Assembly (NCBI RefSeq): GCF_900103125.1
Contig: NZ_FNJV01000003.1
Coordinates: forward strand, 682,001-746,000
Direction: 5' to 3'
DNA: 64,000 nt
DNA from: Mucilaginibacter sp. OK268
GTDB lineage: Bacteria; Bacteroidota; Bacteroidia; Sphingobacteriales; Sphingobacteriaceae
Each line of letters starts with the position of its first letter. The stretch's first letter is position 1. The translations under genes were made by a program, and so were the position numbers. The notes beneath the pieces were generated by a model, which searched no databases, was not told where the DNA came from, and saw nothing but the letters and a program-made list of their open reading frames with translations. This document shows, in pieces, positions 52,462 through 60,189 of the stretch.

Positions 52462-54219
52462 TTACACGTTTAGTTTTCGTTTCTGATCTAAAATATATTC
52501 GGCTGTGCGCATCGAGAGCGTGAGGATTGTCCAGGTGGGGTTCTTTTCAGATTGCTGGGTAAATGCAGCACCATCCACCACAAAAAGATTTTTACAATCA
52601 TGCGCTTGGCACCATTTATTCAATGCCGATTTGCCTGCCTTATCGCCCATACGTACCGTACCTACCTCATGAATACCCTTACCCGGTTTATCCAGGCCAT
52701 AGTTTTTGTCGGCTCCCACCGGCTGTCCCAGCGGAATGCCCCCCATGGCTTTGATAATTTCCTGGGTAGTTTGCTGCATGTGCCGGGCTTGCTTTATTTC
52801 CTCATCGCCCCATTTATAGTTAAAACGTAATACGGGGATGCCGTATTTATCGACCACACTATTATCTATCTCGCAGTAGTTGTCTTCTTTGGCAATATCG
52901 GTACCGTGACAGCCTACTCCGGCCATTGTACCGTAAAAACGACGGTAATCTTCTTTCAATGATTTGCCAAAGCCACCACCAGGTTTCATCTTACCATCGG
53001 CGCCGGGTAAATACCCATTGATATAAGGTACCAGCGTGCCCTCAAACCCCAAATACCCCCCGTACGATGGCATCATCATACCGCCAAAGATCTCCAGGTG
53101 ATATCCCCGGGCAAAGTCGAGCTTTTTATGATCGCCCCACCAGGGTGCGTACAGGTGCAGGCTACCCACACCGTCTTCATTAAACCGTTTACGATTGAGC
53201 AGTTGAGGCATAATAGCAGCGCCGCCGGTTTGGGTAGAGTCATGCAGATATTTCCCAACCACATTACTACTGTTGGCCAAGCCATTGGGATGCTGTGCCG
53301 ATTTTGAGTTGAGCAATATACGCGCCGACTCACACGTACCCGCCGCCAGGATCACTGTTTTGGCCTTTACACTGTACTCCTGCATATCGTTTTTATTGAT
53401 ATAAGATACACCATTAGCCAAACCATCGGATCCGGTCTGTATCTCGCGCACCACGGCATTGGTGATCACAGTAAGGTTGCCTGTTTTGATGGCTGGGATC
53501 ACCAGGCAGGAGGAAGCCGAAAAGTCGGCATATATTTTACAGCTGCGGTTACATTGCCCGCAAAAAAAGCAGGCGCCCCTGTCCTTATTACCCGGTAGCG
53601 GCACAGTAAGTACAGAACCACGCCCGGCAATTACTTTGATCCCCAGCCCGGTAGCTGCCTTTTTCACAAACAGCTCGTTAAGCCGAGGTTTGGGGGCTGG
53701 TAAAAAGATCCCGTCCGGGTCGTTTTCCAATCCTTCATTGCTGCCATATACACCGATGAGCCGGTCTACCTTATCATAATAGGGCTTGATATCATCATAG
53801 GTAATGGGCCAATCATCGCCTGCACCAAAGCTGCTGTAACATTTAAAATCTTTAGGGCCCATGCGTAAGGATATGCGTGCCCAGTGATTAGTACGCCCAC
53901 CCAGCATTTTGGCCCGGAACCATTTAAAATCAGTATCGCCCTTTTGCGTATACGGTTCGCCATCAATATCCCATCCACCATACGCCGCGTCAAAATCGCC
54001 CATGGGCCGGGTGGCATTACCACCACGACGCGGCGACTCATAGGGCCATTTGAGTTGCAGCGAATCTTTAGCCGGGTCAAAAAAAGGCCCGGCTTCCAGC
54101 ATCAGCACTTTTATTCCGGCATGGGCCAGCACATAACCGGCCATACCACCACCTGCGCCCGAGCCAATGATCACTATATCATATACCTCGGCCGACTTTT
54201 TGATCTGAATATCTTTCAT
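52462..54219 (-). CDS. GMC oxidoreductase, glucoside 3-dehydrogenase-type (third set)
   Basis: The protein (585 aa) has the FAD motif IVIIGSGAGGGMAGYVLAHA (about residues 14-33). MLGGRTNHWARISLRMGPKD follows. Its Cys-rich site CFFCGQCNRSC keeps the C-x5-C-x3-C spacing of the other two copies and has one extra Cys. The active-site His lies in GIHEVGTVRMG and the C-terminal Asn/Pro pair in SEKNPTWTIL. The sequence is clearly more distant from copies 1 and 2 than these are from each other. It lies between the exported TIM-barrel gene (11-bp gap) and subunit 3 (3-bp gap), so the three genes form one operon. Substrate unknown; a sugar or polyol is expected. Confidence 0.87.
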   Translation of the reverse strand: MKDIQIKKSAEVYDIVIIGSGAGGGMAGYVLAHAGIKVLMLEAGPFFDPAKDSLQLKWPYESPRRGGNATRPMGDFDAAYGGWDIDGEPYTQKGDTDFKWFRAKMLGGRTNHWARISLRMGPKDFKCYSSFGAGDDWPITYDDIKPYYDKVDRLIGVYGSNEGLENDPDGIFLPAPKPRLNELFVKKAATGLGIKVIAGRGSVLTVPLPGNKDRGACFFCGQCNRSCKIYADFSASSCLVIPAIKTGNLTVITNAVVREIQTGSDGLANGVSYINKNDMQEYSVKAKTVILAAGTCESARILLNSKSAQHPNGLANSSNVVGKYLHDSTQTGGAAIMPQLLNRKRFNEDGVGSLHLYAPWWGDHKKLDFARGYHLEIFGGMMMPSYGGYLGFEGTLVPYINGYLPGADGKMKPGGGFGKSLKEDYRRFYGTMAGVGCHGTDIAKEDNYCEIDNSVVDKYGIPVLRFNYKWGDEEIKQARHMQQTTQEIIKAMGGIPLGQPVGADKNYGLDKPGKGIHEVGTVRMGDKAGKSALNKWCQAHDCKNLFVVDGAAFTQQSEKNPTWTILTLSMRTAEYILDQKRKLNV

Positions 54220-54230
54220 ATCGGGATGGG

Positions 54231-55235
54231 TTAAGCGGCTTTACCGGCCTTTTCAACTAATTTCTTGGTAGCGATAACACCCGCGTCATCATCCAGGTAA
54301 TTGCTTTGCGGGGCGTACATCTTAAACAAGCCGCCTTCATATTCAATACTCACCCAGCCATTGAAACCCGATTTTTTAATAATGCCGAACATTTTATAAT
54401 AATCGGTCTCGGTATCATTGCCTGCTGCATCAAACGTGTGGCTTTTGGCGTGTACACCCTTGGCATAGGGCATTAGCTCGGTAATACCTTTGTACCTGTC
54501 GTACTCTTCCAGGCATTTGGTTTTCATGTAGGCATCCATGGTTTGCGCTTCGGGTTTAGTGCGGTTGATACAGAAGTTACCAAAATCGGCCAGGGTGCCA
54601 CAATGTTTATTATTAACGCTTTTCATTACCCCGGCCAACCAGGCGCCGTTGCAGGAGATCCCTACATGATTTTCTACAATCACATCTATCTTGCTTTTAC
54701 TTCCGTATGCTATGAGTTTAGCCAGACTGTCAGCAGCAGCTTTGGCCACTTCTTCGGGTGCCCCTTCGCCTTCTACATTTACCCTGATCATGGGGCAACC
54801 CAATAAAGCAGCGGCATCTATCCATTTATAATGATTTTCGATAGCTTTGGTGCGTTCGGCAGCATCCAAATGCCCCAGAACTCCTTCCCCATCAACCATA
54901 ATACGCAGGTTGTAGCAACCATTATCTGCCGATCGTTTTTTCAATTCATTTAAAAACGTGCTATCCTCTGCCTTATCAGCAAAAAACATGGAGCAGTAAT
55001 CTAATCCTTCAATACCGAAGGTAGTTTTCGTCTTCATTGGAAAATCAAGCGGATCTAGCTTTTTGCTCCAGAACTGGCTCGCCAGCGAAAACTGCGATAA
55101 GGCAAGCTTAAAAAACAGTCCATCAGCTTTATGTTCTGTTTTTGCATACAAAAAATCCGGAATGCTGGCAGCTATACCAATCCCGGCCGCACCCATTGCG
55201 GCACGGGTAATAAAATCTCTTCTGTTTAATGTCAT
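54231..55235 (-). CDS. Sugar phosphate isomerase/epimerase-type TIM barrel, exported
   Basis: The protein (334 aa) has a Tat-like start MTLNRRDFITRAAMGAAGIG. Barrel motifs are GIEGLDYCSMFFADKAED, CPMIRVNVEGEGAP, IDVIVENHVGISCNGAWL (Glu/His), CGTLADFGNFCINR, GVHAKSHTFDAAGNDTETD and GWVSIEYEGGLFKMYAP. It is the first gene of the third sugar-oxidation operon and is divergent from the Nudix-like regulator, with two operator-like repeats in between. The substrate is not known. Confidence 0.85.
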   Translation of the reverse strand: MTLNRRDFITRAAMGAAGIGIAASIPDFLYAKTEHKADGLFFKLALSQFSLASQFWSKKLDPLDFPMKTKTTFGIEGLDYCSMFFADKAEDSTFLNELKKRSADNGCYNLRIMVDGEGVLGHLDAAERTKAIENHYKWIDAAALLGCPMIRVNVEGEGAPEEVAKAAADSLAKLIAYGSKSKIDVIVENHVGISCNGAWLAGVMKSVNNKHCGTLADFGNFCINRTKPEAQTMDAYMKTKCLEEYDRYKGITELMPYAKGVHAKSHTFDAAGNDTETDYYKMFGIIKKSGFNGWVSIEYEGGLFKMYAPQSNYLDDDAGVIATKKLVEKAGKAA

Positions 55236-55258
55236 AACTGGTTAATGGTAAAAGGAGG

Positions 55259-55330
55259 TTTCTATTTGGTAAATTTTACACAATAAAGTTATGGCTTAAT
55301 TTCTATTTTGCAAATTTTACTAAATAGAAA
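55259..55330. promoter_or_regulatory. Two direct operator-like repeats in the divergent promoter
   Basis: TTTCTATTTGGTAAATTTTA (from 55259) and TTTCTATTTTGCAAATTTTA (from 55300) are 41 bp apart, about four helical turns. The second also has a 9-bp inverted repeat TTTCTATTT...AAATAGAAA (55300-55330). They lie between the isomerase start and the regulator start, a natural binding site for the regulator encoded next door. Confidence 0.55.
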
Positions 55331-55374
55331 TTTATTAGTTTAATTTAAGATATATTTGATGTACCCTAACTTAT

Positions 55375-56151
55375 ATGGAAACCACAAACGAACTACAAGA
55401 TTTTATTATCAACGGGTATAAACATTATATACCACACATATCTATTGATGCCGCCATATTTGGCTATCACGATCACCAGTTAAAAATATTATTATCGGGT
55501 TTCAAATCATTAGGAGGTTATTGCCTTCCCGGAGGATACATTAAACGTACAGAAACCCTGGATGAGGCTGCCAACCGCATTGTAGCCGAAAGAACCAGCC
55601 TGACAGACCTGTATCTGCAGCAATATAAAACCTTTGGCGATCCAGACCGCATTAAGTGGAATGAGTTAGATTTTGAAAAATTTTCGGAGAAGCTGGGCAT
55701 ACCTTATTTTAAAGATAGCTGGCTCATAGACCAAACAATTTCTGTGGGGTACTACGCTCTTACCGATTTTTCGCTGGTTACACCGAAGGCAGGTCTAATG
55801 TCCGACTCTTGTGACTGGTTCAATATCGACGAGATTCCACCCCTGTTATATGATCACGACCAGATGGTTAAAGATGCCCTCCATACCCTGCGCGTGCAGC
55901 TGTACTATTACCCTATAGCCGAAAAACTGTTGCCTGCCAAATTCACTTTGACCGAGATACACGCGGTTTATGAAACTCTGTTAGGCAAAAAACTCGACAT
56001 CCGGAATTTCCCCAAAAAGCTGGTGTTTTTAGGACTAATTAAAAAATTGAACGAGAAACGAAATATCGGGCCGCACCGGGCACCTTTTTTATACAAATTT
56101 GATCTGAAAAAATACACTAAGGCCCTGGAAACCGGCACAACATTGACGTAG
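55375..56151 (+). CDS. Nudix-fold transcriptional regulator (NrtR/AraR-like)
   Basis: The protein (258 aa) has an N-terminal Nudix domain (about 20-160) with a degenerate Nudix box: the GGYIKRTETLDEAANRIVAE segment has Ile and Ala-Glu where the family needs the catalytic Glu residues, and Ser instead of the final Gly. It is therefore expected to be enzymatically dead. A C-terminal winged helix (about 170-245; FTLTEIHAVYETLLGKKLDI, PKKLVFLGLIKKL) is the NrtR-type DNA-binding domain. Bacteroidota AraR-type members sense sugars through the dead Nudix fold. It is divergent from the third sugar-oxidation operon, which it probably controls. Confidence 0.85.
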   Translation: METTNELQDFIINGYKHYIPHISIDAAIFGYHDHQLKILLSGFKSLGGYCLPGGYIKRTETLDEAANRIVAERTSLTDLYLQQYKTFGDPDRIKWNELDFEKFSEKLGIPYFKDSWLIDQTISVGYYALTDFSLVTPKAGLMSDSCDWFNIDEIPPLLYDHDQMVKDALHTLRVQLYYYPIAEKLLPAKFTLTEIHAVYETLLGKKLDIRNFPKKLVFLGLIKKLNEKRNIGPHRAPFLYKFDLKKYTKALETGTTLT

Positions 56152-56269
56152 ATATGACAACATTTTATTCACATTAAATAAATACAATAATATGACAGTT
56201 TTCGTTATATTTACTTGAAACAAAAGCACCTGATAGAAAGTATTATTCATATATATAAAACATACTATT

Positions 56270-56395
56270 ATGGAAATCAAGGAAAAATCAAAAGGCGAAA
56301 CTGTAAAGGAAGTAAGGGAGGTTAAAAACACTAAAGCCGAAAAGGACACAACGGCAAAAAGCGCTAACAGATTTAAGCGTAAGCCGCTGTTATAA
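56270..56395 (+). CDS. Small highly charged protein, unknown
   Basis: A 41-residue frame starting at ATG 56270, almost only Lys, Glu, Thr, Ser and Arg (KEKSKGETVKEVREVKNTKA), ending in a basic tail (NRFKRKPLL). No signal peptide. It lies in the 286-bp gap between two convergent gene ends and has no obvious ribosome binding site. A real small protein is plausible but not certain. Confidence 0.4.
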   Translation: MEIKEKSKGETVKEVREVKNTKAEKDTTAKSANRFKRKPLL

Positions 56396-56437
56396 ACCAT
56401 ACGATGGGGCCCCGGCAAACACCGCGGCCCCCATTGC

Positions 56438-57547
56438 CTAAATCTTAAAATGCTCACAATGGGCCAAAAAGGCCTCGTTTGCATCGGCGCCGATGCCTGG
56501 TTCATCCCCGATGTTTAACTGGTAACCTTCGTAGCTTACACCACCAATGCAGGGATCTTCCAAATGGCCCAGCATACAGGTATCCATATCATAAAACTGA
56601 ATATTAGGGCTGGCATATACAAAATGCAGCTTAGCGCTCAGGCCAATGCGGCTCTCGAGCATCCCACCCATCATACAAGCAATCCCTTTGGAGGCGGCTT
56701 CATCATGGATCTGTTTAGCTTCCAGTATCCCGCCCGATTTTGACATCTTGATATTGATATAATGACAGGAGCCACTGTTGATCTGTTTGCGGGCATCATG
56801 ATGGTTATATACGCTTTCATCAGCCATGATCTTAACGGGCGATAACTGCATCAGCTGTGGTAAACGGTCATCATACCAGGTGCGCATAGGTTGTTCACAA
56901 AACTCAATATCATATTGCCCCATGGCCTGCAGGGCAAAAACAGCATCGTCAAAACTCCAGCCCTGGTTAGCGTCAATACGGATTTTGATATCGCTGCCCA
57001 CAGCCTCCCGGATCTGACGGATGCGTTCCACATCTTCCACGGCATTCTTGCCCAGCTTCACCTTCAGGATAGTAGCACCAGTTGCTTTAAAATCAAGTGC
57101 CTTAAGCGCCATCATGTGCGGTCCGGCAATGCCTATGGTGATGTCTGATTCTATTTCGCGGCGTTCGCCTCCCAACAATTGATATAAAGGCACACCGGCG
57201 TTTTTGGCGGCAATATCAAACAGGGCGATATCAAAGGCGCTTTTAATGGTGGTATTACCGGCCGTAAAATTGTGCAGCTGCTGCATCCGGGCAGGTATAT
57301 CCAGGGCATCATGACCTTTCCAAAGTTTGGCAAATTCACGGGCCATTACCAGGCAGGTATCCTGCGTTTCGCCCACGATCATGGGGAAGGCCGAGCACTC
57401 TCCCACACCATAAAAACCGGCATCGGTATGTACCCGGATAAAAACATTCTGCGCATGATCCATAGTTCCCGTTGCAATGGTAAAAGGCTCCATGGGGATG
57501 CTGAAACGGTATATATCAATATGGGTAATGATTATTTTATCTTTCAC
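56438..57547 (-). CDS. Enolase-superfamily dipeptide (L-Ala-D/L-Glu) epimerase-like enzyme
   Basis: The protein (369 aa) has a capping domain (residues about 1-115; TIATGTMDHAQNVFIRVHT) and a TIM barrel. The catalytic first Lys lies in TILKVKLGKN (KxK), the metal ligands in IRIDANQGW, EFCEQP and MADESV, and the opposite-face Lys in INIKMSKSGG. These fit the muconate-lactonising/dipeptide-epimerase subgroup; the Asp/Cys loop near the C-terminus (FYDMDTCMLG) resembles dipeptide epimerases. It probably epimerises peptidoglycan-derived Ala-Glu or a similar dipeptide. It is cytoplasmic and monocistronic. The o-succinylbenzoate synthase alternative is less likely in the absence of menaquinone genes here. 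Confidence 0.82.
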   Translation of the reverse strand: MKDKIIITHIDIYRFSIPMEPFTIATGTMDHAQNVFIRVHTDAGFYGVGECSAFPMIVGETQDTCLVMAREFAKLWKGHDALDIPARMQQLHNFTAGNTTIKSAFDIALFDIAAKNAGVPLYQLLGGERREIESDITIGIAGPHMMALKALDFKATGATILKVKLGKNAVEDVERIRQIREAVGSDIKIRIDANQGWSFDDAVFALQAMGQYDIEFCEQPMRTWYDDRLPQLMQLSPVKIMADESVYNHHDARKQINSGSCHYINIKMSKSGGILEAKQIHDEAASKGIACMMGGMLESRIGLSAKLHFVYASPNIQFYDMDTCMLGHLEDPCIGGVSYEGYQLNIGDEPGIGADANEAFLAHCEHFKI

Positions 57548-57743
57548 GGGAATAGAAGATTATATTTATGATTGTCTAAAGTAACATTTTGCGCCAATAA
57601 TTTGCACATTGATACTATTACGTTATATTTGCGTTACTACAATATTAGTAACAATTCAATTTTAGCCTCATATCCCAAATTCACGGGCATTTGTCTGGCT
57701 AAATTTAAATCCTTCTTAATAATAACATTACAACAGCATAAAC

Positions 57744-58484
57744 ATGGCTCAACAAAACACGCCTGAATTTGACTATAATTCAACCAGGAATAAACTTATC
57801 CTGTCAGAATATGGCCGCAACGTACAAAACATGGTAAAATACATTGTTGCGTTGCCTACTAAAGAAGAACGTAACCGCTACGCGCAAGTAGTGATTGACC
57901 TGATGGGTTTTTTAAACCCGCACCTGCGCGATGTGGCCGATTTTAAACATAAGCTTTGGGATCACCTGCACATTATATCTGATTACCAGATAGACGTAGA
58001 CTCGCCATATCCAAAACCATCGCCCGAGGCTATCCATATTAAACCGCAGCCTTTAAGATATCCGCACCAGCGCATCAAATATAAGCACTATGGCAAAACC
58101 ATTGAGCTGATGATCGAAAAAGCCAAAAGCATTGATGACGCCGATCGTAAACGCCACATGGTACAGGCCATAGCCAATTTTATGAAAATGGCTTATGTGC
58201 AGTGGAACAAGGATTCGGTTGCCGACGAAAGTATCCTGGCCGATCTGTACGCATTATCAGGCGGTACGCTGAAACTGGAAGAAAACATCAACCTTAACCG
58301 TGTTGAATTTCGTCCTAACCAAAACAACAGCAATAACAACCAAAACAACCGCGGGCGCAGCAATCAGAACAATAATCAAAACAACCGCGGGCGCAGCAAT
58401 CAGAACAATAATCAAAACAACCGCAGCAACAATAACAACCAAAACAATCGCAACCGTAATAACGGCGGCGCTAAGAAATACTAG
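57744..58484 (+). CDS. DUF4290 protein with Asn-rich tail
   Basis: The protein is 246 aa. Residues 1-195 are the DUF4290 domain found in nearly all Bacteroidota (FDYNSTRNKLILSEYGRNVQ, then HLRDVADFKHKLWDHLHIIS). From about 196 on it is almost only Asn, Gln, Arg, Ser and Gly (NNNQNNRGRSNQNNNQNNRG). A 33-bp in-frame repeat is visible there (cgcgggcgcagcaatcagaa). It is cytoplasmic, not a membrane protein, and has no known reaction. It precedes murA on the same strand by 214 bp, with a hairpin between. Confidence 0.85.
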   Translation: MAQQNTPEFDYNSTRNKLILSEYGRNVQNMVKYIVALPTKEERNRYAQVVIDLMGFLNPHLRDVADFKHKLWDHLHIISDYQIDVDSPYPKPSPEAIHIKPQPLRYPHQRIKYKHYGKTIELMIEKAKSIDDADRKRHMVQAIANFMKMAYVQWNKDSVADESILADLYALSGGTLKLEENINLNRVEFRPNQNNSNNNQNNRGRSNQNNNQNNRGRSNQNNNQNNRSNNNNQNNRNRNNGGAKKY

Positions 58485-58521
58485 TTTATTGGTTGATTGT
58501 TCACTGAACAATCAAAGAACA

Positions 58522-58560
58522 ACAGCCCGATTATCTGCAAGGTAACCGGGCTGTTTGCTT
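58522..58560 (+). terminator. Hairpin terminator after the DUF4290 gene
   Basis: ACAGCCCG / CGGGCTGT form an 8-bp stem with a 17-nt loop followed by TTGCTTAAAA. The T tract is weak. A second inverted repeat GATTGTTCA-ct-GAACAATC lies just before it (58495-58512). Confidence 0.5.
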
Positions 58561-58698
58561 AAAACCTATCAAATATTTGATAATAAAGATAAACTTGTCT
58601 CCATTAATTTTATAATCTTTGCCCTTAAATAACACACTTGTTTTGCTAAATGTAAGTGTGGGCAAAAATGAATCATGATCAATCAATTATAAACTCCT

Positions 58699-60006
58699 AT
58701 GACTAACGCATTTGTGATAAACGGCGGGAAACCGCTAAAGGGCGAGATTACTCCGCAGGGAGCAAAAAATGAGGCTTTACAGGTAATTTCGGCGGTATTG
58801 TTAACCGATCAGAAAGTTACCATCAGTAATATACCCGATATAAAGGATGTAAATAAACTGATAGAGCTGCTTGGCGATATGGGCGTTATAGTGGAGAAAA
58901 CCGCGGCCGATACTTATACCTTTATAGCTAAGGATATTGATCAGGATTTTTTCCAGTCTGAAACTTTTAAATCAAAAGGTGGGGGCCTTCGCGGGTCGAT
59001 CATGATCGTGGGGCCGCTATTGGCCCGTTTTGGCAAAGCATCCATCCCCAAACCCGGTGGTGATAAAATTGGCCGCAGGCGTTTAGATACCCACTTCCTG
59101 GGTTTCGAAAAACTGGGTGCGCAATTTAACTACAACCCTGCCGATGGCTTTTTTAATGTTGACGCTTCAAACCTGAAAGGCACCTATATCCTGCTGGATG
59201 AAGCTTCGGTAACCGGTACTGCTAATATTGTGATGGCTGCTGTTTTGGCCAAAGGTATTACTACTATATACAACGCTGCTTGCGAGCCATACTTGCAACA
59301 GCTTTGTAAAATGCTGAACCGTATGGGCGCCAAAATAAGCGGCATAGGCTCCAACCTGCTTACCATTGAAGGTGTTGACTATCTTGGTGGTACAGATCAC
59401 CGTTTACTGCCTGATATGATCGAGATAGGTTCATTCATCGGCCTTGCTGCCATGACCGGCTCCGAGATCACTATTAAAGATGTAAAATACCCGGAACTGG
59501 GTATGATTCCCGACGTATTTAAACGCCTGGGTATAAAACTGGAGCTGCGTGGCGATGATATTTATATTCCCGCCCAGGATCATTACGAGATAGAAACTTT
59601 TATCGACGGATCGATCATGACCGTTGCTGATGCCCCGTGGCCAGGCTTTACGCCCGACCTGATCAGTATTGTATTGGTGGTAGCCATACAAGCCAAAGGA
59701 TCGGTGTTGATCCACCAAAAAATGTTCGAGAGCCGTTTGTTCTTCGTGGATAAACTGCTGGATATGGGCGCGCAGATCATCCTTTGCGACCCGCACCGTG
59801 CCACCGTTATCGGCTTAGACAAGCAAGTACAGTTGCGTGGTATCTCTATGACCTCACCTGATATCCGCGCCGGTGTAGCCTTGCTCATAGCCGCATTATC
59901 GGCACAAGGCCAGTCAACCATTTACAATATCGAGCAAATTGAACGTGGATACCAACATATCGATGATCGTTTGAAAGCTCTTGGCGCTGATATAACAAGA
60001 ATATAA
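58699..60006 (+). CDS. murA: UDP-N-acetylglucosamine 1-carboxyvinyltransferase with Asp in place of the catalytic Cys
   Basis: The protein (435 aa, normal MurA length) transfers enolpyruvate from PEP to UDP-GlcNAc, the first step of peptidoglycan synthesis. The start INGGKPLKGEITPQGAKNEAL gives the Lys-Asn pair (Lys23, Asn24) of the PEP site. The flexible loop GKASIPKPGGDKIGRRRLDT has Asp122 where E. coli MurA has Cys115, the residue alkylated by fosfomycin. The late motif FPGFTPDLIS-like (WPGFTPDLIS) and RAGVALLIAALSAQG match the family. The Asp form occurs in several naturally fosfomycin-insensitive MurA proteins. It is 214 bp behind DUF4290. Confidence 0.93.
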   Translation: MTNAFVINGGKPLKGEITPQGAKNEALQVISAVLLTDQKVTISNIPDIKDVNKLIELLGDMGVIVEKTAADTYTFIAKDIDQDFFQSETFKSKGGGLRGSIMIVGPLLARFGKASIPKPGGDKIGRRRLDTHFLGFEKLGAQFNYNPADGFFNVDASNLKGTYILLDEASVTGTANIVMAAVLAKGITTIYNAACEPYLQQLCKMLNRMGAKISGIGSNLLTIEGVDYLGGTDHRLLPDMIEIGSFIGLAAMTGSEITIKDVKYPELGMIPDVFKRLGIKLELRGDDIYIPAQDHYEIETFIDGSIMTVADAPWPGFTPDLISIVLVVAIQAKGSVLIHQKMFESRLFFVDKLLDMGAQIILCDPHRATVIGLDKQVQLRGISMTSPDIRAGVALLIAALSAQGQSTIYNIEQIERGYQHIDDRLKALGADITRI

Positions 60007-60007
60007 A

Positions 60008-60077
60008 CAAGCTCAAAGCGGAAAGCTTAAGGCCAAAAGCAAGATAAAAGCTTTCGGCTTTAGGCTTTTTGCCTTTA
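60008..60077. repeat. Heptad-repeat inverted pair H5
   Basis: The left arm AGCTCAA AGCGGAA AGCTTAA GGCCAAA AGCAAGA pairs with the right arm AGCTTTC GGCTTTA GGCTTTT TGCCTTT AGC in 7-bp phase. A further fragment (ttttagcttttggctttgcc) lies at 60133-60152. It starts right after the murA stop and may act as a terminator. Confidence 0.65.
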
Positions 60078-60189
60078 GCTACCCTCCTTAAATCGTTACA
60101 TTTCATCTTTTTGTTTTTTAAGGATTGTTATGTTACTTTAGCTTTTGGCTTTGCCCCTGCTTTCAGCCATTATAAAACCTACCAGAACA

